From NCBI GenBank assembly GCA_963830385.1, contig CAWHMD010000002.1:1116001-1180000 (forward strand): a stretch of DNA of 64,000 nucleotides. The letters are read 5' to 3'. Below, in pieces: positions 39,055 to 48,025 of the stretch. The first letter of the stretch is position 1. Every line of letters starts with the position of its first letter. A program made the position numbers and the translations under genes. The notes beneath the pieces are model-generated. The model did no database searches. It saw nothing but the letters and a program-made list of their open reading frames with translations, and was not told the DNA's origin. Origin of the DNA: Bog-532 sp963830385. GTDB lineage: Bacteria > Actinomycetota > Actinomycetes > Streptosporangiales > Streptosporangiaceae.

Positions 39055-39355
39055 CGTCGCTTCCCGTCGTCAGGCCGCCGTTTCCGGTACCGCACCTTCC
39101 CACGCATGCTCAAACGAGCGTCTGACGCTCAAACTTGAGCACAGCGATAACAGACACACTGAGCCTGATGTGCCCGGGTGTCAAGGTTGCATGCCGGCAT
39201 GTTTGGCCCGAACGAAAGTTTTCGAACTTCGCAAAAGATCATGAAAACGCACATAACCGCCGGCTGGATGGCATGCTGCGTGGACCCGGGCGGCGTTGAG
39301 GCGCGGGGCGGGTGCGGGCGAGCGCGCGGCGGGTCCAGCGCGGGTGCGCGGCGGG
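39055..39355. promoter_or_regulatory. Polyol operon upstream region with GCTCAAAC repeats
   Basis: Two copies of GCTCAAAC begin at 39108 and 39127, 19 bases apart. The second is part of the dyad GCTCAAACTTGAGC (39127-39140, six-base arms) and the first of a weaker one, GCTCAAACGAGC (39108-39119). They are candidate operators for an unlinked regulator, since no regulator gene is in this operon. The rest, up to the LCP stop at 39356, has an AT-rich patch at 39200-39260 and no supported gene. Confidence 0.5.
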
Positions 39356-40558
39356 TCAGCCGGTCTTGGTGCCGTCGAGCAGGTTGGCGGGGACCGCCTG
39401 GTTGTTCTTGAGCGCGTTGAACAGCTCGGTGGCCTGGGTCTTGTCCCACTCCACGGCGTCACCGGCCGAGGTCTGGTAGTTCGAGTTGGCGATCGGCACC
39501 GTGCCGGTCTCCGGGTTCTTCAGCGCCAGACCGGCCTTGATGAGGTTGTACAGGTGGGTGCCCTGGTCGACCGAGATCGAGCTGGCGGCCGACGACCCGA
39601 ACGGCAGTGCCTTGAACGGGTTGAGGAACACGCCCGGACTGCTCGCCTTGGCCAGCAGGGCCTTCAGGAACGCCCGCTGGTCCTGGATCCGCTGCAGGTC
39701 ACCGGTGGCGAACGAGTGCCGGTCGCGGACGAAGGCCAGCGCCTGGGTGCCGTTCAGCGTCTGGCAGCCGGCCTTGAGATTGACTCCGGAGTAGCTGTCC
39801 TGGACCGCCGACGGCAGGCAGATGTAGACCCCGCCGACCTTGTTGGTCACGTCGACCAGGCCCTCGAACCCGATGCCCATGTAGTGGTTGATGTTGAGGC
39901 CGGTGACCTGTTCCACGGTCTGGATCAGCAAGGTCGGGCCGCCGAACCCGAGCGCCGCGTTGATCTTGTTGTAGCCGTGGCCGGGGATCGGCACGTACGA
40001 GTCGCGGGGAATGCTGATCAGCACCGGCGAGGGGCCGCCCGTGTGCAGCAGCATCAGCGAGTCGGAGTTGGTGTCGTCGGCGTTCCCGACGTGCAGCTGG
40101 TCCTTCTCGGTCCGCGACAGGCCCGACCGGGTGTCCGAGCCGGCGATCAGCCAGTTCTCCCCGGAGGAGGTCGCGGTGGACGCAGGCAGCGTGACCGACC
40201 GGTTGAGCTTGCCGTCGAGCCAGACGTATGACCCGGCCACCAGGGCGATGATCAGGATGATCACCGTGCACAGGACGAGCGTGATCCGCCGCCCCCGGCG
40301 CCCCGGCTGACCCCAGAACCGCCACCGGCGCCCGCCCGGCGGCGGCCCGACCGGCCCGCGCGACGGCGCCCCCCGCCGCGACGGCGCGTACGAAGGCGGC
40401 TGCGACGGCCAGGCGTCCCGGCCCGCATCGCGAGACGGCTGAGATGAGCCCCACCCGCCCTGTGACGGCTGGGACGGTCCCCACCCACCCGGCTGCGGCG
40501 GCGCAGGCTTACGCGACCCGGGCTCGTCCCGGTACCAGCCCTGCGGCCAATCGTTCAT
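39356..40558 (-). CDS. LCP (LytR-CpsA-Psr) family cell-wall glycopolymer ligase
   Basis: From ATG 40558 the protein has 400 residues: a long cytoplasmic Pro/Gln/Ser-rich tail with PSQPSQGGWGSSQPS-like repeats, one membrane segment (ITLVLCTVIILIIALVAGSYVW) and an extracellular LCP domain. Domain motifs include LIAGSDTRSG, DTNSDSLMLLH (phosphate/metal site), SIPRDSYVPIPG, INHYMGIGFEGLVD and LNGTQALAFVRDRHSFATGDLQRIQDQ. LCP enzymes attach arabinogalactan or teichoic polymers to peptidoglycan. The frame is open further upstream (40657), but a downstream ATG is chosen because it begins the conserved acidic/Trp tail and has AGGA upstream. Confidence 0.9.
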   Translation of the reverse strand: MNDWPQGWYRDEPGSRKPAPPQPGGWGPSQPSQGGWGSSQPSRDAGRDAWPSQPPSYAPSRRGAPSRGPVGPPPGGRRWRFWGQPGRRGRRITLVLCTVIILIIALVAGSYVWLDGKLNRSVTLPASTATSSGENWLIAGSDTRSGLSRTEKDQLHVGNADDTNSDSLMLLHTGGPSPVLISIPRDSYVPIPGHGYNKINAALGFGGPTLLIQTVEQVTGLNINHYMGIGFEGLVDVTNKVGGVYICLPSAVQDSYSGVNLKAGCQTLNGTQALAFVRDRHSFATGDLQRIQDQRAFLKALLAKASSPGVFLNPFKALPFGSSAASSISVDQGTHLYNLIKAGLALKNPETGTVPIANSNYQTSAGDAVEWDKTQATELFNALKNNQAVPANLLDGTKTG

Positions 40559-40973
40559 CGTCCCGCGCTTCCTGTGATCCCCCAGGTACCGGGCCCAGCG
40601 TACCGACCCGGGGGGCCGGGCACCGCCTACCACGGCAGACTTCCAGATATCTGGCACTCCAGCTGGGCGGCCTGGCTGGTGTACGGGGGCCGGGAGCGTC
40701 CTGGTGTCACACCGGCCCCAGGAGCCCCGCAGATGCCGGGTCGGGGCTGGAGCGGCCGGGCGCCCGCGGAGTTAGGGAAGTCCACACGTAGCGTGAGGCG
40801 CGTGTGACCTGCGGGCTGGATGGGGCGCAGCTTGCGCACGAGGGTGGCCGGGCTGGTCCCGGCCGGTCTGCTCGGCCGACGGGCCGGACGACGGCGACGG
40901 GAGCGGGCCAGCCCAAGAAGGTTTTCTCCATCCCGGAGCCCGAAGTGCCCGCGCCGGAGGCGCCTTCATCCGC
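40559..40973. other. Intergenic region, no supported feature
   Basis: These 415 bases separate the LCP start from the stop of the LD-carboxypeptidase gene, both on the minus strand. Open frames are short and show no domain or ribosome site. The region should hold the LCP promoter, but I cannot point to convincing hexamers. Confidence 0.4.
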
Positions 40974-41912
40974 TCAGGTCGTGATGAGATCCTCGACGTA
41001 ACGAAGGAGGGGAGCGGTCAGGTCCAGCTCGACCCGGCAGCCGATCGGGAACTGGATGCGCCGCGGCTGATGCCCGCAGGGCACGTTGGTGACGACCGGG
41101 AACGTCCCGCCCGCCGCCCGCAGGATCAGCTCGTCCACGTCATGGTCCGGAGCGTCCTCCGGCTCCCAGCCGGCCGGGGCCCCGATGACCAGCGCGGCGA
41201 TCTGGTCCAGGATCCCGGCCAGCCGCAGCTGGGTCAGGATCAGGTCGATCGCCTCGTAGGTGGCGGACGGGGTCTCCAGGACCAGGATCGCGCCCGTGGC
41301 CGGCGGCATCCAGCGGGTCCCCACCAGCGGGAAGCAGGACCACAGGTTGCCGCCCACGACCGGCCCCGACACCGTCGCCCCACGATGGCCGCGCCGGTGC
41401 ACCCGCCACGACCGGCCGCCGACCTCGGTGCCCGCCACCGGGCCGGACACCATGGCCCAGAAGCCGCGCTCGGTGCCCGGCTCGATCTCGGGCTGGAAAA
41501 ACTGGAACCCGGTCGCACCGTGCAGGCTGGCCAGGCCCGCCGCGGCCAGGATCGAGTTGTTCAGGATGGTGGGGTTGCTGAACCCGGCGAACACCTTGGG
41601 GCTGGCCCTGATCACGTCGTAGTCCAGCCGGTCGACCAGCTGGTGCGCGCCGGTGCCGCCGGAGGCGGGGAGGACCATCGCCACCTCGGGGTCGGCGAAC
41701 ATGGCCATCACCCCAGCCGCCCGCCGCTCCGGCGGGCCGGCGAAATACCCGAGCCGCTCCCCCACCCCGTCGGCCAGCTTGACCCGGTAACCACGCAGGC
41801 CCAGGTAGCCGGCCAGGCGCGCCAGCTCCGCCTCGCTCACCGGCGACGACGTCGACACGATCCCGATCGTGTCGCCGGGCCGGACTGCGGGCGGCCTGCC
41901 GACCCCGTTCAC
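40974..41912 (-). CDS. LD-carboxypeptidase, peptidase family S66
   Basis: The 312-residue serine peptidase begins VRPGDTIGIVSTSSPVSEAEL and carries the S66 triad: Ser in FAGFSNPTIL, Glu in LVLETPSATYE and His in PCGHQP. Family members cut the L,D bond of murein tetrapeptides during recycling, or cleave peptide-nucleotide antibiotics (MccF). MccF-like features (SNPT and the long loop before the Glu) make a self-immunity or amide hydrolase role possible. It starts with GTG four bases after the hydrolase gene, so the two are coupled. Confidence 0.85.
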   Translation of the reverse strand: MNGVGRPPAVRPGDTIGIVSTSSPVSEAELARLAGYLGLRGYRVKLADGVGERLGYFAGPPERRAAGVMAMFADPEVAMVLPASGGTGAHQLVDRLDYDVIRASPKVFAGFSNPTILNNSILAAAGLASLHGATGFQFFQPEIEPGTERGFWAMVSGPVAGTEVGGRSWRVHRRGHRGATVSGPVVGGNLWSCFPLVGTRWMPPATGAILVLETPSATYEAIDLILTQLRLAGILDQIAALVIGAPAGWEPEDAPDHDVDELILRAAGGTFPVVTNVPCGHQPRRIQFPIGCRVELDLTAPLLRYVEDLITT

Positions 41913-41916
41913 CGGC

Positions 41917-42990
41917 TCAGCCGGCCAGCTGGCGCGCCATCCAGTCGGCGGCGTAGGGACGGTGCCGGTAGACGACGTTGGCGCACCCGTGGTTACCGTC
42001 CTCGAGCAGCAGCAGCTCGGCCGGTCCGGGCACGGACTCGCGCAGCCGCACCGCGTCCTGCCAGGGGAAGATCCGGTCCTGGCGGCCCGCCACGATCAGC
42101 AGCGGCCGGGTCAGGGCGCCGGTCCGGCCGTCGAGGGTCAGCTCCCGGGCCCGGCGAACGGCGTCCTGCTCGTCGCGGGCGCCGGACCGCACCATGAAGG
42201 CCTCCCGGGTCAGCTGCGGGATCTGGTCCCACAGATCGCCGAGACAGTATGGTCCGCACAGCGCGATGCAGGCCCGGACCCGGGGGTCCCCACTGGCGAG
42301 CCGGGGCGCGTAGTAGCCGCCGAGGCTCACCCCCCAGACGCCGATCCGGTTCGGGTCGATGCCAGGCTGGGCGGCCAGGGCGTCGAGGATGGCCGTTCCC
42401 GGCACCTCCCAGTCCGGCCGGATGGGCAGGTCGTACTCGGCCTCACCCTGGCCGGGCCCGTCCACCGACAGCGTGGCCACCCCGCGGTCCAGGAACACCT
42501 GCTCGACCCGGCCGAACTCCTCCTTGGCCGAGTCCAGCCCGGGAATCAGCACGACCGCCGGGTGCGGGCCGGGGCCGGGCGGCCGGCGCAGCACGGCGGC
42601 GATGACCGCACCGTCGAACGGGATCTCGAGCCGGGTGCCGGGCGGGTCGAGGTAGGGCAGAGCCGTGTCCAGGCACCGGACCGCCGCCTGGTGGGCGGCC
42701 CGCAGCTGGGTCATGTCCTGCACGAACAGGAACTTGGCGAAGTGGTAGTAGACCGCCGCCGTGGCCAGGTGGCCGCCCGCGGAGCGGGTCCGGCCCTCGG
42801 CCAGGGCGCCGGTACCGAGCTGTTCGTGCTCGGCCGCGGCCTGGCACCAGGCCGCACACCAGTCGTCCCAGCGGGTCAGGGTCGAGGTGATGCGGCTGAA
42901 GTCGCCCGGGTCGACGCCCCCGGCGGCGAACCGGGGAGCCCAGTGGCCGATCGCGGCCGTCAGCCTGCTGTCCGCCATGCCCTCATTCAT
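41917..42990 (-). CDS. Alpha/beta hydrolase (DHPON hydrolase/FrsA-like)
   Basis: The protein has a helical N-terminal region (about 1-120) and an alpha/beta hydrolase fold with nucleophile elbow GVSLGGYY, acid GRQDRIFP and His EDGNHGCANV, so the triad is complete. PGLDSAKEEFGRVEQVFLDRG is typical of the DUF1100/2,6-dihydroxypseudooxynicotine hydrolase group, which cleaves C-C or ester bonds. Possible starts are ATG 42990, ATG 42978, or a GTG at 43014 that would be coupled to the Roadblock gene. It shares a probable operon with the sensor kinase and the LD-carboxypeptidase. Confidence 0.82.
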   Translation of the reverse strand: MNEGMADSRLTAAIGHWAPRFAAGGVDPGDFSRITSTLTRWDDWCAAWCQAAAEHEQLGTGALAEGRTRSAGGHLATAAVYYHFAKFLFVQDMTQLRAAHQAAVRCLDTALPYLDPPGTRLEIPFDGAVIAAVLRRPPGPGPHPAVVLIPGLDSAKEEFGRVEQVFLDRGVATLSVDGPGQGEAEYDLPIRPDWEVPGTAILDALAAQPGIDPNRIGVWGVSLGGYYAPRLASGDPRVRACIALCGPYCLGDLWDQIPQLTREAFMVRSGARDEQDAVRRARELTLDGRTGALTRPLLIVAGRQDRIFPWQDAVRLRESVPGPAELLLLEDGNHGCANVVYRHRPYAADWMARQLAG

Positions 42991-43017
42991 GCACACGTTC
43001 GCATTACCGTCCACGGC

Positions 43018-43422
43018 TCAGACACCCGGCTGGGCGCGGGCCGCCGGCGTCAGCACCTCGCCGACCGCCTCGACCAGGAGCGTCATCTCATAGGAAACCA
43101 GCTCGGTATTGGCATCCCGCGCAGCCAGGACGGTCAGGCTGGAGCCATCGCCGATCGCCATGACCAGCATCAACCCCCCTTCCATCTCCACCAGAGCCCG
43201 GGTCGGCAAGCCGGCCTGGAAGATCCGGGCTGCGCCGTCCATCAGGCTGACCAGCCCCGAAGTGATGGCCGCGAAGTATTCGGCGGAATCGCTGGGGATG
43301 CCCTCCGACAGGGCCAGCGGCACACCGTCGGCCGATATCACCGCCGCGTGCGCGACATCTGCGATGCGCTCGGCGAAGTCAGTGACCAGCCAGCCGAGAT
43401 CCTGGCGATAGACGCCGTTCAA
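43018..43422 (-). CDS. Roadblock/LC7-domain protein (conservon CvnB type)
   Basis: This 134-residue Roadblock/LC7 protein reads LGWLVTDFAERIADVAHAAVISADGVPLALSEGIP, then GAARIFQAGLPTRALVEMEGGLMLVMAIGDGSSLTVLAA. Such proteins are the second member of actinobacterial conservons and regulate a small GTPase. The start is TTG 43422, overlapping the kinase stop (TTGA), with GAAGGAG upstream. The usual next genes, a DUF742 protein and a Ras-like GTPase, are missing; a hydrolase follows instead. Confidence 0.88.
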   Translation of the reverse strand: MNGVYRQDLGWLVTDFAERIADVAHAAVISADGVPLALSEGIPSDSAEYFAAITSGLVSLMDGAARIFQAGLPTRALVEMEGGLMLVMAIGDGSSLTVLAARDANTELVSYEMTLLVEAVGEVLTPAARAQPGV

Positions 43423-45896
43423 TGATCTGCTCCTTCTTCGGGCGCGGGGGCCCGCTGGGCGGCCCGGTCCGCTCCGCGCTGGAATCCGTTCAGCAGGCTG
43501 CGTGCCATCTCCGGTGACCGCTTCGTGGCCGGCGCGGCCGGGGGCTGTACCTCGGGACCAGCTGCCGGATGGCGGGAGGCGCCGCCGTCCGCCCGGCGGC
43601 CACCGTCCGCGGAGCCACGGATGAGATTGGCCCGCGGGACACGCACGGGCATCCCAGCGATCGTGCCTTCGCCACGGACTGGATCCGAGAGGATCTGGGC
43701 GGCGTGCCGTTGCTCGGCCCAGCTGCCGGGCCGGGCCGGTCCGCTCGCGCCCGCCTGCTGGGCGGGCGCTGATGGCTTGGAGTCGTGGTCTGAGGCGGCC
43801 GTGGCGGACGGCCGGCGGCTGTGGAACCAGCTCGATCCCGGCGTCCGGCCGCCGGCCTGCGCCGGCTTGGACGCCACGCTGGCGGGCGCAGATGCGAACG
43901 GCCGGGTTATGTACTCGACCAGGCTGTCCGGCAGCCATACGAGGACAATCAGGCCGCCGGCTGCTCCGGCTCGCAGCCGGACCCGTACTCCGTGCCGGGC
44001 CGCCAAGTGAGCTACGGCGAACAGCCCCATGTGGCGGCCCACCGACTCATCGATGATCGGCGGGTTGTCCAGCCGGTAGTTCATCTCCCTCAGACGGGCC
44101 TGGGAGACGCCCACTCCTCCGTCGACGATCTCAAACAGCACGCCCCCATTGGTCAGCCGCTGGGCCGACATGCGCACCGGGGTGTCCTTGGGGGAAAAGA
44201 CCGTGGCGTTCTCGATGACTTCCGCCAGGAGGTGGACGACATCGGACACCGCGTGCCCGGAGACCGCGACGCCGGGCTGAACGGTGAGCACCACCCGTTG
44301 GTACTGCTCGATCTCTGCGGTGGCGGCCTGAGCCACGTCCGCGAGCAACACCGCCTCACTCCACTTCCTGGCGCTCTCGTGCCCGGCCAGGACCAGCAGG
44401 TTCTCGGAGTTCCGGCGCATCCGGGTGACGAGGTGGTCCATGTTGAACAGCGCGGACAGCCGGCCGGGATCTTCCTCGGTCTGCTCCAGGGTGTCGATCG
44501 TGCGCGCCAGCCGCTCGATCAGCGATTGGCTGCGCCGGGACAGGTTGACGAACATCGCGTTGAAACTGCCGCGCAGCACCGCCTCGTTGCCGGCGAGCCG
44601 CACCGCCTCCGCGTGCACCTGGTCGAAGGCCCGGGCCACCTGTCCTATCTCGTCCGCGGACAGCACATCGATCGGCGCCACCTCCATGTCCGCCGCCGGG
44701 TCCAGGGCCTCGCTCAGCTGCCGGACCCGCTCCGGCAGCTGAACCGTGGCGATGTCCAGCGCTCCGGTCCGCAGCTTCCGCAGCGGCAACACCAGGGACC
44801 TGGCCACGAAGACCGCCGCGATCAGCACCAGCAGCAGGATCAGAGCCGTCACGATGGCGGTGAAAAGAGCGGTCCGCTCCGCGCCCGCCTGCAGCGACCG
44901 GCTGCGCGCGACGATGGACGTGGCCACCCCCAACTCGGCGGCCTGGGTCTTGCTGACCGTGTCCGACATGGCCGAGTACCACTGCTGGGGCGCGGCCTGC
45001 GGGCTGATGTTGAGGGCGCTGGTGTTCAGGCTGCCGACGCTGATTACGTACTCTTCGATGAGTTCGGCCCGGTTCACCAGCGGGCCCGCCACCGTGGACC
45101 GGAAGGTTTGCTGCTCGGCCGAAGTGGCGGTGGTGCTGAACGCGGCCAGGTCGGCCGCCTGCTCCGATTCCGCCGTGGTCAGCGCCTGAAGCTCGTCATC
45201 GGCGAAGAGCTGCTGGGTCAGTGCGTTGTCCAGGATGGCACGCTGCTGGGTGGCCTGTTCTTTGGCCGCGGCCAGCGAGCTGAGCGTCTGGACACCGTTC
45301 GCGAGCCCGGAGTCAGCGGTGCCCTGCGCGGTCTGGGCGTTCAATGAGAGCAGGTCACCTATGGGGGCGGAATAATCGGCGATCACGGCCAGCGCGGACT
45401 GGCTGGCCTGGGCGGTGCTGCGCAGCTCACTCAGATGACCAATGTCAGAGAGCACATTGGCGACCCGGGCCTGGATGTTGGCCGGGAAGGCACCGCCGAT
45501 GCCGGTCCCGAGCGTCTTGACGTCGGCGGCCGCGGCGTCCGTCGCGCTGTACCAGCGCTGGACCGCCTGGGCCGCCGCCTGGGGAGTGGCGGCGGGAATG
45601 ATGCCGGCCGTCTCGTCTCGTTCGTCTTCCAGGGCCTGTACCAGACGAGTGACCTGCTGCCCGAGGGTGGCGAGCTGCGTCACCCGGCCGAATCCGTCGG
45701 CGCTGTCCACCGCCGCGGCCACCCGCAGGCCGCCGAAGACCAGACCCATGAGCAGCGCCAGCACGATCACGGCCAGCAACCGGAAGGCCACCGGCCAGTC
45801 CTGCACGGTCAGCATCGGTGTTTTCGGCAACTGGATGGGCGTCGGCTTCTTGGCGTGCTTTATGACATTTCGGGTGCGCAATTCCGTTTCCACCAC
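43419..45896 (-). CDS. NIT-domain sensor histidine kinase (conservon CvnA type)
   Basis: The kinase has about 825 residues: a short basic tail, membrane segment FRLLAVIVLALLMGLVFGGL, an extracellular NIT (nitrate/nitrite-sensing) helical domain, a second segment (FTAIVTALILLLVLIAAVFVA), HAMP, a dimerisation region MDHLVTRMRRNSENLLVLAG and an ATPase with VIENATVFSPKD, VDGGVGV and HMGLFAVAHLAARHGVRVRL. A Pro/Ala-rich disordered tail of about 160 residues follows. The start is taken as the GTG pair near 45893-45896; the frame is open to 46025 but then overlaps the upstream gene. It is coupled to the Roadblock gene, and an ABC-type binding lipoprotein gene lies 50 bases upstream on the same strand. 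Confidence 0.88.
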   Translation of the reverse strand: MVETELRTRNVIKHAKKPTPIQLPKTPMLTVQDWPVAFRLLAVIVLALLMGLVFGGLRVAAAVDSADGFGRVTQLATLGQQVTRLVQALEDERDETAGIIPAATPQAAAQAVQRWYSATDAAAADVKTLGTGIGGAFPANIQARVANVLSDIGHLSELRSTAQASQSALAVIADYSAPIGDLLSLNAQTAQGTADSGLANGVQTLSSLAAAKEQATQQRAILDNALTQQLFADDELQALTTAESEQAADLAAFSTTATSAEQQTFRSTVAGPLVNRAELIEEYVISVGSLNTSALNISPQAAPQQWYSAMSDTVSKTQAAELGVATSIVARSRSLQAGAERTALFTAIVTALILLLVLIAAVFVARSLVLPLRKLRTGALDIATVQLPERVRQLSEALDPAADMEVAPIDVLSADEIGQVARAFDQVHAEAVRLAGNEAVLRGSFNAMFVNLSRRSQSLIERLARTIDTLEQTEEDPGRLSALFNMDHLVTRMRRNSENLLVLAGHESARKWSEAVLLADVAQAATAEIEQYQRVVLTVQPGVAVSGHAVSDVVHLLAEVIENATVFSPKDTPVRMSAQRLTNGGVLFEIVDGGVGVSQARLREMNYRLDNPPIIDESVGRHMGLFAVAHLAARHGVRVRLRAGAAGGLIVLVWLPDSLVEYITRPFASAPASVASKPAQAGGRTPGSSWFHSRRPSATAASDHDSKPSAPAQQAGASGPARPGSWAEQRHAAQILSDPVRGEGTIAGMPVRVPRANLIRGSADGGRRADGGASRHPAAGPEVQPPAAPATKRSPEMARSLLNGFQRGADRAAQRAPAPEEGADH

Positions 45897-45945
45897 CCTG
45901 CGGTCTGCTCTGCCAGCTCCTCGCCGGTCACGGCCTGGCCGGTCA

Positions 45946-47228
45946 TCAGTCTTTCCACGCTGGCTTGGTGCCGATGATCTGCTTGCTCCCACTGGTGCCG
46001 GACGGCAGAACCTGGCTGAAGTCATTGCCCTGCCACTGGAAGACGAAGGCCGCCGCGGCGCCGTTCTCGCCCAGCGCGTCGAACTTCACCGGGCCCTGCA
46101 CGCTGGCCAGCGTGACCCCGCTGTGCAGGTAAGCGATGATCTTCGCGTTGTTGACGCCGCCGGTGGCGGCGACTGCCTGGCTCATCACCTGGCCGACCGA
46201 GTAGGCCTCAGCCACGTCCGCGTTGACGCCGGACGTGCTGCCGCCGTACTGGGCCACGTACTCCCGGACCATGTTCTGGCTGGCCGTGTTGCGGAACCCG
46301 GGGTACCAGCCGTCGGGCACCATCATCGCGTCGGCGTTGCCGGTCCCGACGGCGGAGGTGAATGCGGCCCCCTGGTCGGGGCCGGCCGCGGCGACGAACA
46401 GCTTCGGCGTGTAGTGCTTCTGCTCGAACTGCTGCATGAAGGCGGCAACGGTCGGCACGTCGGTTGAGCCCAGCACCACCAGGTCCGGTTTGAGAGCAGC
46501 AACCTGACTCGCCGGGGCATCGTAGGCCGATTCCTGCTCAGGAAAGATCTGCGAGTAGACGGTCTGGACCCCGAGCGTGGCCAGCTCGGTCTGGGCCAGT
46601 TGCACCGGCGGGTCGGCGAACGGATCCTGGGCCATCGGGTAGGCCGCGCTCTTCGGCCGTTGGGCCGGCGGCAACGAGGCGACCCAGCGCACGAACGGGA
46701 CCAGCTCGTCCGCGACCGGCAGGCTCACGTCGAAAACGTCGTGATCAGCCTGGTTGGAGGGCGTGTCGAAGACGGACGGCGCGCCGCCGGCCCCTCGACC
46801 AGCGCCATGCCGTAGCGCGCGGTGACCGACGACGCCGGAGTGGTCAGGACCGAGGAGAACGGCCCGAAGACCAGGTCCACGTGATCGGAGCCGATCAGCG
46901 TCTGGTAGTTCGTGACCACTTGCTCCGGTGAACTGTCGTCGTTGAGGATGCGCAGCCTGACGGGGCGGCCGAGCAGCCCCCCGTGCGCGTTGACGTCCTT
47001 GGCCCACAGCTTGTAGCCACGCTCGAATGCCTGTCCGTCCGCCGAGAAGTCATTCGCGGAAGATCCGGTCAGGGACAGTGACATACCGATCGTGATGGGG
47101 CCGGCCGGGGCGGTACTGACATCCGGGGTTCCACTGCTGCTGCAGGCAGCCAGGAAACCCGCGAGCAGCGTCACGGCGAAGCTCAAAGCGAGCGGTTTTC
47201 TTGGGCACCAGGAAAAGTAAGACCGCAC
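45946..47228 (-). pseudogene. Liv-type solute-binding lipoprotein, frameshifted
   Basis: Two frames together encode a periplasmic-binding-protein type I lipoprotein with lipobox TLLAGFLAAC. The first frame runs to ...RYGMALVEG and the second resumes GGAPSVFDTPSNQ...VFDVSLPVADEL. The paralogue at 49040 reads YAFVEGAGGATSVF at this point, so one C is missing from the CCCC run at 46791-46794 (one G in gene orientation). The start is probably GTG 47228, preceded by GGAGG; an ATG lies at 47249. It precedes the NIT kinase, so it may serve as that sensor's ligand-binding partner rather than a transporter component. A homopolymer sequencing error is quite possible. Confidence 0.8.
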
Positions 47229-47249
47229 GCCCGGTCCCTCCTTCCTCAT

Positions 47250-48025
47250 AGAGGATTGGCCGGGGTGCGAGCCGCCGGGACAGGCGCGTGCTCACGTTCA
47301 GGGTTTATACAGGACGGATACCTCAAGTGCGCGACAGACCCGGTTAAAAACTGACTTTTTCCTACCTAAAGCCGGCGCTTTAGCCGACGCCGTATGTGAC
47401 TATACGTAATCGTAACATCCGGGGAATAAGAAAAGAGCCAGGTGGCCGCCCACGGAATGTCGCTGACCGGTCGAGTAGGGATGCTCCAGGGACTCTGACT
47501 CGGCTCCGCCCCGTCCCGCCTACCGCGAGGCCGCAGCCGGCCGCCCGGCCGTCGGCCGAGGCCGCGGCGGCACTGGGCTCAAACGCCGGCTACCGCGCGG
47601 TTTGCCGGGGCCATCGTCATCACCTGGGCGGCCCGGCCCGAAATGGCGGCATTTGGTCTGTCCAGCTCGTGGCTGAAGGGCCGGCCCCGGCCGCCACGGG
47701 AACTCCTCCGGGGGAAAGGCCGCCAGCAGGCCGAATGCGGGACTCGGCGAAAGCCGCACCTGAATCGCATATTTGTCATCCTGGATGACATTCACGCAGC
47801 TACTCGCGGCTGCGTCACAGCCTTACCAGTGGTGCGCCATCCGACATTTTGCACACGTTTGCATAACGGTCCAGGCAATTGGCGCAAAGCCCGTTGACAG
47901 GCGGGGGCGGGTGCGCCACGCTCGGGTGCGCAAACGATTGTGATGCAGCTCACGCCAGGCCTGGTGGTGGGTCACACCTTGGTGCCCTGTGCCCCAGGTG
48001 CTGCGGTGACGCCGAGGGGTGGCCG
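47250..48025. promoter_or_regulatory. Divergent control region between the two binding-protein loci
   Basis: No gene is supported in these 776 bases. Two sites stand out. TGTCATCC-T-GGATGACA (47774-47790) is a perfect dyad with eight-base arms around one base, resembling a GntR- or TetR-type operator. TGTGATGCAGCTCACG (47939-47954) differs by one base from the Crp/GlxR consensus TGTGA-N6-TCACA and lies 71 bases from the dehydrogenase start. AT-rich stretches near 47340-47420 may carry the promoter of the leftward binding-protein/kinase genes. Confidence 0.5.
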
